64,000 nt of DNA, taken from NCBI RefSeq assembly GCF_036170895.1, contig NZ_CP108036.1, forward strand, positions 2,108,001-2,172,000, given 5' to 3'. The translations under genes were made by a program, and so were the position numbers. This stretch comes from Streptomyces erythrochromogenes (GTDB lineage Bacteria > Actinomycetota > Actinomycetes > Streptomycetales > Streptomycetaceae). Below are positions 20,086 to 28,614 of the stretch, piece after piece; position 1 is the stretch's first letter, and each line of letters starts with the position of its first letter. The notes under the pieces were generated by a model that saw nothing but the letters and a program-made list of their open reading frames with translations, was not told the DNA's origin and ran no database searches.

Positions 20086-20178
20086 CTGGGCGCTCGACTT
20101 GTGTGCTTCATCTGCGTGACAGCGCTCGGCCCCTGAGTGCCCGGGTAAGGGAACCGCTGTGACCGTGACGTGCAGGTG

Positions 20179-21012
20179 TCACCAAGAGTCGGGAGGCAGC
20201 TGCCGACGGGAGAGGGCCAGCCTGCGCCACTCTCGGTCGACGTCCGTGACGACGACAGTCAGCTCGTCGCCGACCTCAACGACGCCCTGTGGCGTTGCCA
20301 CGGGCGCTGAGGTGAGCTCTTGAAGATGGACCAGCCCCTCAATACCGTCGGCGACCTGGACGAAGACGCCGAACGGAACCAGTTTGGTGACCTGCCCCTG
20401 CAGCGTTTGGCCAACCTCGACGCTGTCGGCGAAAGCCTGGAAGGGGTCCGGCTGTTTCGCTTTCAGGGACAGCCTGGCCTCTCCGTTCCATGTATCGAAC
20501 TGAAGGAACTCACATGAGACGCGCTGTCCGACCTGGACGACGTCTGAAACCGCTTCGTTGTGTCGCCAGGACAATTCGGGGATTGTGATGAACCCGACGC
20601 CGGGGAACACCGGATGGTTGGGGCCGTCGTCCAGCGCCACGAACACCCCGAACCGTTCGATGGCCGCGATCGTGCCGGAAAGAATCTCGCCGCGGTAACG
20701 TGCTTTCAAGAACGCCCATAGTTCCGGGTTCTCGGTGGCGGTCATTGCCAGTCGGGCTTGGCCCTCATCCAGATCAACGGCGAGCACCTCGGCGGTGATC
20801 CGCTGGCCGACCTTCACGGCCGCAGGCTGCTTCCAACTCCAGGAGATGTCCAAAGGCCAGATGGTCCCCAGCGGGCGTGCGGAGAATCCGTCCAGGGTGA
20901 CCGTCACCCCCTGAGACCGTGTCACCTCCGCGACAGTCCCGCTGCAGATGTCGCCAATGTGGATTCCTGCCAGGAACTCCCGAAAATCCTGATCGCCCGT
21001 CGCTGCCCCCAT
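20179..21012 (-). CDS. S1-domain RNA-binding protein, element-encoded
   Basis: A 277-residue protein made of S1 (OB-fold) repeats. Units begin near GDICSGTVAEVTRSQGVTV, GEILSGTIAAIERFGVFVAL and GQTLQGQVTKLVPFGVFVQV, the last two with the canonical G-x-V-x-x-I/L-x-x-F/Y-G-x-F-V core. The linking stretches (VGQRITAEVLAVDLDEGQARLAMT, VGQRVSCEFLQFDTWNGEARLSLKAK) match S1 strand ends. This resembles ribosomal protein S1 in miniature. Start ATG 21012 follows GAGAGG; a longer open frame back to 21234 has no ribosome site. Last gene of the recombination operon, so it may bind element or host mRNA. I know no precedent for its role there. Confidence 0.7.
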   Translation of the reverse strand: MGAATGDQDFREFLAGIHIGDICSGTVAEVTRSQGVTVTLDGFSARPLGTIWPLDISWSWKQPAAVKVGQRITAEVLAVDLDEGQARLAMTATENPELWAFLKARYRGEILSGTIAAIERFGVFVALDDGPNHPVFPGVGFITIPELSWRHNEAVSDVVQVGQRVSCEFLQFDTWNGEARLSLKAKQPDPFQAFADSVEVGQTLQGQVTKLVPFGVFVQVADGIEGLVHLQELTSAPVATPQGVVEVGDELTVVVTDVDREWRRLALSRRQLPPDSW

Positions 21013-21025
21013 GCAGGCCAGCCTC

Positions 21026-21181
21026 TCATGGAGAGCCGTGTGCTGACTCGGCGACGGTGTTGTCAGGCTTCGGCTTGAAGGTAGGCCCGCTCGAGCGGAT
21101 GCCTTTCTCCTTGCGGCCCCGGGCACGCTCGCGGCGTTCGGTGGCCAGGGCGTCCAACGGGGGGAGGCGGCGTGGCGCCAC
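21026..21181 (-). CDS. Possible 51-residue basic peptide
   Basis: Frame from GTG 21181 to TGA 21026 encodes a basic peptide containing LATERRERARGRKEKGIRSS. It fits neatly between the TnpC-like gene (40 bases before) and the S1 gene (14 bases after) on the same strand. No clear ribosome site or known domain. It may be an accessory DNA-binding peptide or chance coding. Confidence 0.3.
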   Translation of the reverse strand: MAPRRLPPLDALATERRERARGRKEKGIRSSGPTFKPKPDNTVAESAHGSP

Positions 21182-21220
21182 CCGACCACGGTGAGAAGAC
21201 CCAGCGCAGCTCCGGGCAAT

Positions 21221-21838
21221 TCACTTGCGGTCACGCAGAGGACGAAGGGGGCGGACGGTCGCTGACGGTTGCTGTTCGAGCAGAAGCGCCTGGAGTTCCG
21301 CGATCTTGCGGTCCTGAGAGCGGTTGTTGTCCCGGGCGGCGGCGAGCCGGTTCGTCAGCGTGTGGTGATCCGCGGTCAGCGTGCGGAGCTGCTGCTTGAG
21401 GGTGGTGTTTTCGGTGGTCAGCCGCTGGACGGCGTCCGCGGGCAGGTCCAGCTCGAGGTCCCGGATCCGGCCCATGAGTTCACCGATGTGCCTGCGCTGG
21501 ACCTGGATCTCTGCCACTGCCTGCCGCAGCGCGTCCTCGGCGTTCAGCGCGCGTTCGCGCCAGGACGATTCCACCGCCTCGGCAGCTTCCTGCCGGCCAC
21601 GGGCCTGATGTCCCTCCGCCTGGGCGACGGCTTCGGCGACGAGCTGACGGGCAATGGCGTTCTGGTAGAGGAAGGCGCGCGAGACCCCGGCGCGTCGTTC
21701 GACGGCCCGGACAGTCACTTGGGCCCTCTCCTTGCGCATCGCCGCGAGCGTACTCCGGACCCGGGTGAGGAGCTTCTCGGTGTGCTGGCGACGGGCCTGG
21801 ATGGCGCCGGCTGTCTGGGTTGATGTACTGCCGCTCAT
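21221..21838 (-). CDS. Coiled-coil transposition accessory protein (TnpC/DUF6262-like)
   Basis: A 205-residue protein with an N-terminal helical DNA-binding-like region (TVRAVERRAGVSRAFLYQN, a helix-turn-helix pattern around residues 42-60). A long heptad coiled coil spans about residue 95-195 (ENTTLKQQLRTLTADHHTLTNRL). In Tn554 the third gene, tnpC, is a similar small accessory factor that affects efficiency and orientation of transposition. Its ATG overlaps the stop of the large recombinase by four bases (ATGA), so the genes are translationally coupled. Confidence 0.75.
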   Translation of the reverse strand: MSGSTSTQTAGAIQARRQHTEKLLTRVRSTLAAMRKERAQVTVRAVERRAGVSRAFLYQNAIARQLVAEAVAQAEGHQARGRQEAAEAVESSWRERALNAEDALRQAVAEIQVQRRHIGELMGRIRDLELDLPADAVQRLTTENTTLKQQLRTLTADHHTLTNRLAAARDNNRSQDRKIAELQALLLEQQPSATVRPLRPLRDRK

Positions 21839-24429
21839 GCGACTTCATCCTCCGCGCGGTCGAAGCTGTCCGGATCGGCGAGGTACTCGATGGGGAAGCC
21901 GGTGTTCCACATGTGGCTGAAGTAGTCCTGCGGGCGCCGTAGGTCCATGGCGAGTGCCTGGTCGAGCAGATCGAGCCCAGCGAGGGCCTTCTCCAGGCCG
22001 TCGATCGCCCGCGCGGTGGGCTCGAAGACCTTGTGGAGGTAGCTGGCGGTTGCGTCGTCCGGAGCCCGTTCAGCGACGGAGTACCACTGCTCGCGCTTGC
22101 GCCGCCAGTAGAGAAGGTCGGCACCGGTCATCACGAGCTTGTCGCAGCTGTCGCAGTCCAGATCCCGGGGGCATTTCCCGCCGTCCACAACGACCTGGGC
22201 CGTGCACAGACCGCCCAGGGTTGGTGTGCAACGGCGCCCCACGTCCACCGCCATGGCCAGCGCGGTTTCCCGGCTGAGCGGGTTCGTGGCGGTGTTGAAG
22301 AGCGGCTCACCGGGGTTGGCGGAGCCCGGTCCGTTGACCCAGACGCGGGGCAGGACGTCGTCCAGTTCGGAGCTGGCGATGTCGACGTAGTGCTCGGCCA
22401 TGTGCTCGGAGATCTGCCCGAGGTACTTCTTGATGTGCGCGAGCGACGCCCCGGCCCGGAGCAGCTTGGTGGCCAGCGTGTGGCGAGCCTGGTGAGGGAC
22501 TCCCCGCCCCAGGTCGAGGGTCGCCACCCACTCCCGGAACGAGCTGCTGAAGAAGCCGTAGGAGATCGACTCGGTCTCCCGGGGGTTCTTCACATGGGTG
22601 GGGAACAGGGCCATCCGCTCCTGCTCCAGCACGGTGGGCAGGCGTCCCTGGCGCCGCTCGAAACGCTGAAGCGTGGTCTTGCGCCGGTCGTCGAGGCGTG
22701 TGAAGAGGTATTCGGGGATGCGGATGCCTTCGTCGAGGTTGCCGACCTTGGTCTGATCGTGCCAGAGCATCGGGACCCCGTTGAGGTAGGAGATGCAGTT
22801 GAACCGGAGCTTCAGGACCTCCGAGCACCGTCGGCCGGTGTAGACCAATGCCTCCCAGGCGTCCCGCAGCCCGCGGTCGTTGCCGTCCCACGTCGCAGCA
22901 AATCGCCGCAGGCTGTCCTCGTCGGCCAGTGCCCGCGCGAGCCGGTCGTCGAACGGACGCCGCTTGCGCTCCGGCAGCCTTCCGCCGCGTGGCAGCGCGG
23001 TGATGAACGACCGGTCCAGGCCGATTGCCTCGGCCTTCCCTTGTTCCAGGAGCTCGTAGAGGAGTTTGCGTACGTAGTTGAAGGTGATCCTGGCGCTGTC
23101 CTGCGTCACGGTGCCAGGGGTGCCGTCGGTGCGGCGCAGGACCAGTGACGGCAGGTTGCCGGCCGCCCGCTGTCGGTGATCGGCGGCGAAGTTCTCTGCA
23201 TGCCTGCTCGTCAGCAGCTTCGGGGCGCGGCCAGCTTCCGGCGCATCGATCTCCAGGAAGGCCCCCAGTTCCGACAGTGCCCGTCGGGCCGAGTCCAGTG
23301 GACTGCGCGAGCGGGGGCAGTCCACTGACTGCAACAGACGGGCGACGTGGTCCCACAGCACGTTGCGTAGCCAGCGCTGCGGCACCGCGGACAAGTCAAA
23401 ACAGGTGTCCATGCTTGGGAACCGACGCCCGAAATGCTCGGTCTCGATGAACCCTGCCTCCCGGCTGTCCTCCTTCGTGTAGTAGAGGGGGCGCAGCCGA
23501 CTCAGAACCTCCCTGACGATCTGGCGGGGCCTCATCCGGCACCGGTCCAGATCGAGACCCGCGAGCGACTCGACGTCGTACTCCCTGCACTCGTTCGTCA
23601 GCATCCGCAGGTCAGTGACGGTCCACCGAGTGCGGCTGCCATCTCGGGTGTGGGCCTCAAGACCCCACCGCAACTCGGCCTTGGCCAGCGGGCGCATGCC
23701 GACCATGCTGATCTGCCCGATCTGGTAGACGGGCTGCTGCCTGGCGCACCATGCCGCGAACGCCGAGGGATCCTCGGTAGACACGGGGACGGCCCCGCCT
23801 GTCCGTTCGTAGTGCCGCTCCCACAGCCGGGGGAGGCTAACTCTGCCTGGCCGGCCAGCGGCGATGTACCGCTCCCTGTGCTGAGAACACAATCCCAGAG
23901 GCGTGTCAGCCAGACGTGCACACGTCACCGCGCGGCAGGTCCCGTAGCCCTGCGGATAGGGGACCTGGTCAATCAGCCATGAGGCAAAGTCGGCGGATGC
24001 CCCCGCCCGGCGGGTGTAGTTGTCCCACAGTCGGTAGTGGAACATACAGACCCGTTTCGCATAGTTATAGGCGGGCCGGTCTGGACAGACCGCGCAGAGG
24101 ATCTCCTCGCGCCCCTCGGTGGGCTCCAGTGGCTCGGCGACGCCCAGGAATCCGGCCCGGGTCGCGTCCTGCGGATCACGGGCCAGGTGGTCGATCCACT
24201 CCTTCCGGTGTGTAGAGCAGAAATCACTGGTGCTGGTCCGGGTGCGCAGGCACTCCGGGACCGCACAGCCCCACCCGTACTCCTCGTGATCGGGTGGGAT
24301 GTCCAGCACGTCGCCGCGGAACAGAGGATCAAAGCGCGGCCCGTTGATCAGAGCCTCCAGCAGTTCGAGGCGGTCCCGTCCGACCTGTCCGAGACCGCGA
24401 TCAGGCAGTGCGCGCAGAGGCGAGCTCAA
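21835..24429 (-). CDS. Large tyrosine recombinase (TnpB-like)
   Basis: An 864-residue site-specific recombinase. The N-terminal third has repeated Cys/His clusters (CAVPECLRTRTSTSDFCSTH, CAVCPDRPAYNYAKRVCMFH and CRAVTCARLADTPLGLCSQH) that probably bind zinc and DNA. The catalytic domain shows the first arginine in YTGRRCSEVLKL, the H-x-x-R-H box in VPHQARHTLATKL and the tyrosine in MAEHYVDIA. A further C-x6-C-x2-C cluster (KCPRDLDCDSC) lies near the C-terminus. It begins with TTG 24429, overlapping the stop of the smaller recombinase (TTGA). Size and position match TnpB of Tn554-type elements. Confidence 0.88.
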   Translation of the reverse strand: MSSPLRALPDRGLGQVGRDRLELLEALINGPRFDPLFRGDVLDIPPDHEEYGWGCAVPECLRTRTSTSDFCSTHRKEWIDHLARDPQDATRAGFLGVAEPLEPTEGREEILCAVCPDRPAYNYAKRVCMFHYRLWDNYTRRAGASADFASWLIDQVPYPQGYGTCRAVTCARLADTPLGLCSQHRERYIAAGRPGRVSLPRLWERHYERTGGAVPVSTEDPSAFAAWCARQQPVYQIGQISMVGMRPLAKAELRWGLEAHTRDGSRTRWTVTDLRMLTNECREYDVESLAGLDLDRCRMRPRQIVREVLSRLRPLYYTKEDSREAGFIETEHFGRRFPSMDTCFDLSAVPQRWLRNVLWDHVARLLQSVDCPRSRSPLDSARRALSELGAFLEIDAPEAGRAPKLLTSRHAENFAADHRQRAAGNLPSLVLRRTDGTPGTVTQDSARITFNYVRKLLYELLEQGKAEAIGLDRSFITALPRGGRLPERKRRPFDDRLARALADEDSLRRFAATWDGNDRGLRDAWEALVYTGRRCSEVLKLRFNCISYLNGVPMLWHDQTKVGNLDEGIRIPEYLFTRLDDRRKTTLQRFERRQGRLPTVLEQERMALFPTHVKNPRETESISYGFFSSSFREWVATLDLGRGVPHQARHTLATKLLRAGASLAHIKKYLGQISEHMAEHYVDIASSELDDVLPRVWVNGPGSANPGEPLFNTATNPLSRETALAMAVDVGRRCTPTLGGLCTAQVVVDGGKCPRDLDCDSCDKLVMTGADLLYWRRKREQWYSVAERAPDDATASYLHKVFEPTARAIDGLEKALAGLDLLDQALAMDLRRPQDYFSHMWNTGFPIEYLADPDSFDRAEDEVA

Positions 24430-25604
24430 CTCGACTCACCCCAAACGGCGTTCAGCGCAGTGACGAACGCCGGGTCGTGGACGTCGACGTGCCCGTAGAT
24501 CTCTTCGACGGTCTGCGCGGAGGCCCAGCCGCCCGCATCCCGCGCGATCACCGCATTGCCGCCCGCGGCGTCGAGGACATCGCTGCCGAACTGATGCCGG
24601 AACATGTGTGGCCGAACCGGGCCAAGGTCCAGCCGGTAGCCAGCCCGCTTCAGCAGCTTGCGTGCCGAGTCGGTCGTCCAGGGCAGGCCGGCGGTTGGTC
24701 CGCAGAGATTGACCAGGAGCATCCCGTGCTTGGCATCCGGCGGATACTCGGTCGTCATGTACGCGAAGTAGGTGTGGACCATCGCGGGACTCGCTCGCCG
24801 GATCTTGCCTCCCTGCACGACCCCGCTACGGATGCTCCAGTCCTGCTTGGTCTTCACGCGGGAGCGGTTCACGTTCGTCTCGCGATGACAGATGTGCACA
24901 TGCGCCGAACTGCACTCACCACACTGCGCGTTCTCTCGAAGGTGCAGATCTACCAGGTGCATTCCGGTCAGCTCACCGATACGGAAGCCGCCGTCGTCCA
25001 GCCACGTCACGACCATCCGGTCCCGTGCCGTCTTGAAGTCCTCCAGCAGGACCTCCCGGGCGCCCTCCGGAGGCAGCTTCGGATGGCGCCGCCGGACCAC
25101 GCGCTTCGGCCGTAGCTTGTTGGTCGGCATCTCCTTCAGGATGTGCCCGAGCAGGGCGCGGTTCCGGTCTGCCTTCGTCGGCAGGCGCGTCCCGCCGAAC
25201 TCTCCGGCGACGGCCTCGTTGATTCCCAGCTTGCCCTGGTGGTTATAGAACCCCTTCAACGCCGCCGCCGCGGTCTCCAGGGTCCTCTGTTGGTACGGCT
25301 TCTTCCCCGCCCGCCATGGCTGTCCGATCGGGCCGTTGAACTCGGCACCGACCGCGCCCATGTACCGCTCGAGGTCATAGAGCGTCACCGTCTCCGGCGA
25401 CAGGCCCTCGTATGGCAGCCATCGCAAATGGTCCACGAGGAGGTAGGCGTACGTTCTCGCCGTACCTACGTCGCATGCTCGCAGGAAGCTGTCGGCCACA
25501 GGATCCACCTGTCCGCCAGGTTCCACGATCGTGTACGCGACTCTGCCGTCCCGTCGACGGATCTCCTGTACTCGCAGATCGCCGATGACTGTACGTCGGC
25601 TCAC
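24426..25604 (-). CDS. Tyrosine recombinase (TnpA-like)
   Basis: A 392-residue integrase-type recombinase. The N-terminal core-binding (SAM-like) domain spans about residues 30-140. The catalytic domain has Arg in DGGFRIGELTGMHL, H333-x2-R336-H337 (HMFRHQF), Trp360 in the second-His position and nucleophile Tyr370 (EEIYGHV). All catalytic residues are therefore present. It starts at GTG 25604 behind GGTGGAGA and is first in the operon, reading inward from the right end. About 127 bases of non-coding end sequence lie between it and the right core, presumably holding recombinase arm sites and the operon promoter. Confidence 0.9.
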   Translation of the reverse strand: MSRRTVIGDLRVQEIRRRDGRVAYTIVEPGGQVDPVADSFLRACDVGTARTYAYLLVDHLRWLPYEGLSPETVTLYDLERYMGAVGAEFNGPIGQPWRAGKKPYQQRTLETAAAALKGFYNHQGKLGINEAVAGEFGGTRLPTKADRNRALLGHILKEMPTNKLRPKRVVRRRHPKLPPEGAREVLLEDFKTARDRMVVTWLDDGGFRIGELTGMHLVDLHLRENAQCGECSSAHVHICHRETNVNRSRVKTKQDWSIRSGVVQGGKIRRASPAMVHTYFAYMTTEYPPDAKHGMLLVNLCGPTAGLPWTTDSARKLLKRAGYRLDLGPVRPHMFRHQFGSDVLDAAGGNAVIARDAGGWASAQTVEEIYGHVDVHDPAFVTALNAVWGESS

Positions 25605-25731
25605 TCTCCACCCCTCGCCTCACCTGGTCACACATCACACACACCGTGTGCTCGGCCGGTTAACGAGGCTGGGACGCAGAAGGCAACGCCATAGACACAC
25701 ATCAACTACACATGGCGGGCAGGGAAGTTAA

Positions 25732-25737
25732 CTCGTG
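25732..25737. other. Right copy of the 6-bp insertion core
   Basis: Second CTCGTG. To its right GGTGAAGAAG continues the target gene (minus-strand codons Phe-Phe-Thr). To its left is element sequence ending AAGTTAA. Deleting 18139-25737 restores an uninterrupted glycosyltransferase frame. Confidence 0.8.
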
Positions 25738-26268
25738 GGTGAAGAAGAACGCGTCCGGCCAGCCGCCCGTCTGTTCCAGCATCTCCATCGACAGGGCGTG
25801 GGCGCCGCCGAGGAACGTCGTGACCAGGCCCCGCCGCATCGGGTCCGTCGCGCGCAGGCGCGGGACGTGGCGGCGCTGGGTCCCGCCCGCCTCGTCGGCG
25901 ATCCGGAAGCCGACGATGCCCAGGCGTGCCCCGGGCCGCGTCTCGTACAGGTCGGCGGTACGGCGGACGACGTCGGTGTCGACGAGGAGCCCGTCGTCGT
26001 CGAGGTCCACGAGTACGTCGACGTCCCCGTACTCCCGCAGCCGCCGCCAGGCGACGTTGCGGCCGCCGGAGACGCCGAGGTTCTCCGCCAGCTCCACGCC
26101 GACGACGCCGTCCGGCAGGCCGGGCAGCGCGCAGCCGTTGCCGACCACGACGATCCGGGCCGCGGGCTCGTCCTGCGCGGCGACCGAGTCCAGCAGAGCC
26201 CGCAGCTCGGGCATCCGGTCGCCCATCGTCAGCACGGCCACGCCCACCCGCGGTCGGGCCACACCCAT
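25732..26268 (-). pseudogene. Family 2 glycosyltransferase, 5' half (interrupted)
   Basis: N-terminal 179 codons of the host GT2 gene, from ATG 26268 behind GGAGGGA. It includes the nucleotide-sugar-binding start (VGVAVLTMGDRMPELRALL) and the metal-binding LDDDGLL, up to GGWPDAFFFTHE at the insertion core. Translation would run on for nine element-encoded residues and stop at 25702. Without the catalytic C-terminal half it should be inactive. The original product would have been close to 298 residues, near the length of the element's own copy (291). Confidence 0.9.
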
Positions 26269-26430
26269 CACGTCCCTCCGGCACCAGGCCACCCGCCCCG
26301 CGAGCCTACCGCCGCCCGGCCCCGGCCCCTCCCGGCCCGATTCGGCCCGATGGGGCACGCGGTCTCGCCAGGAGCGGAGGCGGGGCGGCAGAATCGGGCT
26401 CCGGCAGGGAACGAGGGGACGGGCATCGGC

Positions 26431-27879
26431 ATGGCATTCGGCAGGAACGCAGGCGGCGTCGACTTGGGTACGGAGGTTCCCGTACTCCCCGGGGCACCGC
26501 TGCTCGGATCGCTCCACGACCTGAAGTCGGACTCCCTCGGCACCTATCTGCGGGCACAGCAGCGGCGCGGTGACGTCGTACGGGTCTCGGCCGGGCCGCC
26601 CGGGATGCGGGCCGATCTGTACTGCGTGTTCTCCCCCGAGGGCGTCCAGCAGGTACTCGCCTCGCAGGCGGCCAACTTCCGCAAGGACAACGCCTTCTAC
26701 CAGGAGGTCCGGGAGTCCTTCGGCAACGGCCTGCTGACCAGCCAGGACGAGGACTACCTGCGCCAGCGCCGCCTCGTGCAGCCGCTGTTCACGCGGCGCC
26801 GGGTGGACGGGTACGCCGGGGCCGTCGCCGCCGAGACCGCGTCGGTCGTCGCCGCGTGGGAGGAGGCGGTGGACGGTGTCGTCGACGTCTCCGACGAGAT
26901 GACGCACCTCGCGCTGCGGGCGGTCGCCCGGATCCTCTTCGGCACCGACGTCGAGGCCACCGCCGACGTGGTGGCCCGCTGCTTCCCGGTGATCACGGAC
27001 TACGTGCTGCGCCGCGGGTACTCCCCCGCCAACGTCCCGCGCCACTGGCCGACCCCGGGCAACAGGCGGGCAGCCGCCGCGATGGACGAGCTGTACGGGG
27101 TCTGCGACCAGATCATCGGGCAGCGTCGGCGGGCCGGCGCGGACGCCCCGGGCGAAGACGCCGCCGAAGACGCGTCCGCCGGGGTCGCTTGCGCCGAGGA
27201 CGCCTCCGGTGAGGACCTGCTGACGCTGCTGGCCGCCGCCCGGAGTTCGGACGACGGGGAGTTCGACGCCGCCGAACTCCGCGACCAGGTGCTGATCTTC
27301 CTGCTCGCCGGGCACGAGACGACCGCCACCTCCCTCTGCTTCGCCCTGCACCTGCTGTCCCGCCACCCCGAGCAGCAGGACCGGGCCCGCGAGGAGATCA
27401 CCCGCGTCCTGGGCGGCCGGACGCCGCAGGCCTCCGACCTGGACCGGCTCCCGTACCTCTCGCAGGTGGTCAAGGAGGCCATGCGGCTGTACCCGGCGGC
27501 CCCGGTCATCGGCCGCAAGGCCGTCGCCGCCACCCGGATCGGCGAGCACGCCATCCCCGCGGGCGCGGACGTGATCCTGGCTCCCTGGGTGACGCACCGC
27601 CACCCGGAGCACTGGCCCGACCCGGACCGCTTCGACCCGGAGCGCTTCACCCCGGAGGCGGAGGCCGGGCGGCCGCGCTACGCGTGGTTCCCCTTCGGCG
27701 GCGGCCCGCGCGCCTGCATCGGGCAGCACTTCTCGATGCTGGAGTCGGTGGTCGCCCTGGCGATGATCCTTCGGGCGTACTCGTTCGAGGCGGTGGACAC
27801 GGAGATCCCGGTCGGCGCGGGAATCACCCTGCGGACGGAGGGTCCGGCGCGCTGCCGGGTCCGTCGCTTGGACCGGTAG
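26431..27879 (+). CDS. Cytochrome P450
   Basis: A 482-residue P450 monooxygenase. Signature parts are the I-helix oxygen-activation motif AGHETT, the K-helix E-x-x-R (KEAMRLYP) and the heme loop FPFGGGPRACIGQ with thiolate Cys429. The overall pattern, with PGAPLLGSLHDL at the start and FRKDNAFYQEVRESFGNGLLTSQDEDY, resembles the CYP4/CYP102-like fatty-acid-type bacterial P450s more than the macrolide group. An Ala/Asp/Gly-rich insertion lies around residues 233-255. I use ATG 26431; the frame is open far upstream as antisense of the glycosyltransferase. No ferredoxin gene is adjacent. Substrate unknown. Confidence 0.88.
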   Translation: MAFGRNAGGVDLGTEVPVLPGAPLLGSLHDLKSDSLGTYLRAQQRRGDVVRVSAGPPGMRADLYCVFSPEGVQQVLASQAANFRKDNAFYQEVRESFGNGLLTSQDEDYLRQRRLVQPLFTRRRVDGYAGAVAAETASVVAAWEEAVDGVVDVSDEMTHLALRAVARILFGTDVEATADVVARCFPVITDYVLRRGYSPANVPRHWPTPGNRRAAAAMDELYGVCDQIIGQRRRAGADAPGEDAAEDASAGVACAEDASGEDLLTLLAAARSSDDGEFDAAELRDQVLIFLLAGHETTATSLCFALHLLSRHPEQQDRAREEITRVLGGRTPQASDLDRLPYLSQVVKEAMRLYPAAPVIGRKAVAATRIGEHAIPAGADVILAPWVTHRHPEHWPDPDRFDPERFTPEAEAGRPRYAWFPFGGGPRACIGQHFSMLESVVALAMILRAYSFEAVDTEIPVGAGITLRTEGPARCRVRRLDR

Positions 27880-27903
27880 CGGCCGCCCGGCCATCATGGC
27901 CGG

Positions 27904-28614
27904 ATGGACGAGGAGATTCCGGGCCGTCTGTCCCCGTACGCACGCAGGCCGAAGCGCGCGTTGCTGCCCGGGTCGCCCGCCCCGCTGCCGCTGCGGCGCC
28001 GGATCGGCGGCTTCTTCCTCTTCCGGTTCCTGACCGCGCTGCCCGACGACCTCGCCGACGCCGTGGCCGCGCTGCTCGATCCCTTCGAACGGGCCGCCCG
28101 CCTGGCCGGCCGGCTCGTCCACGGGCCGGCCCTGCGCGGCGGCCGGACGAGCGCGGCCCGCCGCTTCGCCCTGGCCCTGCACGGCTTCCACTGGACGCAC
28201 TGGCAGGCCGAGACCGACGGGCCCGAGGCCATGTTCACCGCCCGGCGCGGCGACGGCCCGGGGGCCGCGGGCACGGTCACCGCCCGGCCGCCCTGGGGCC
28301 GCGGCGACCCGGGCCGCGGGGCGCACACCGCCGTCTGCTCCCTGCGCCGCGTACCCCGGCTGCGCCGCAGGCCGGTCAGGGTGGACCTGGTCTTCGCCGA
28401 CGGCTCGTGGCTCGCCCTGCGGCTGAACACCCGGGCCGACGCCGCCCGGCTGCGCGCCGCGCTCGGGCCCGCGCGGAGTACGGCCGTACCGGGCACGGCA
28501 TCGTCACCTCACAGGCACCGGCACCGGCTTTCCCACCCGAGCCCGAGCCCGATATCGGGGTGCGGGCCGGCGGGGGCACCCCATAGGGTCGATGCCCGTG
28601 GAACCACTCAGTGA
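27904..28614 (+). CDS. Hypothetical protein
   Basis: A 236-residue Arg/Ala-rich protein, 24 bases after the P450 stop, start ATG 27904. A moderately hydrophobic segment (LRRRIGGFFLFRFLTALPDDLADAVAALLDPF, split here by charge) and a beta-rich middle (VDLVFADGSWLALRLNTRADA) are visible. No domain recognised. Its 3' end overlaps the FBP-domain gene by 23 bases in another frame, and the last 35 residues look unlike protein. The functional stop may therefore be earlier, or the frame may be extended by mutation. Confidence 0.5.
   Translation: MDEEIPGRLSPYARRPKRALLPGSPAPLPLRRRIGGFFLFRFLTALPDDLADAVAALLDPFERAARLAGRLVHGPALRGGRTSAARRFALALHGFHWTHWQAETDGPEAMFTARRGDGPGAAGTVTARPPWGRGDPGRGAHTAVCSLRRVPRLRRRPVRVDLVFADGSWLALRLNTRADAARLRAALGPARSTAVPGTASSPHRHRHRLSHPSPSPISGCGPAGAPHRVDARGTTQ

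Larger units (their letters stand above)
18133..25737. mobile_element. Tn554-like element inserted in a glycosyltransferase gene
   Basis: A 7,599-bp unit (18139-25737 counting one core copy) lies between two halves of a GT2 gene. Order from left: complete GT2 gene, HEPN protein, then on the minus strand S1-domain protein, possible small peptide, coiled-coil TnpC-like protein, large tyrosine recombinase, smaller tyrosine recombinase, right end. The three recombination genes overlap by 4 bases each, as tnpA-tnpB-tnpC do in Tn554. Codon third positions are visibly less GC-rich than in flanking genes. There are no conjugation, replication or phage structural genes, and no long terminal inverted repeats. 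Confidence 0.88.

Noticed and set aside
18133..25737. Integrative conjugative element or prophage
   Set aside because: No replication, transfer (FtsK/Tra) or phage structural genes are present, the unit is only 7.6 kb, and the recombinase trio fits a Tn554-type transposon.
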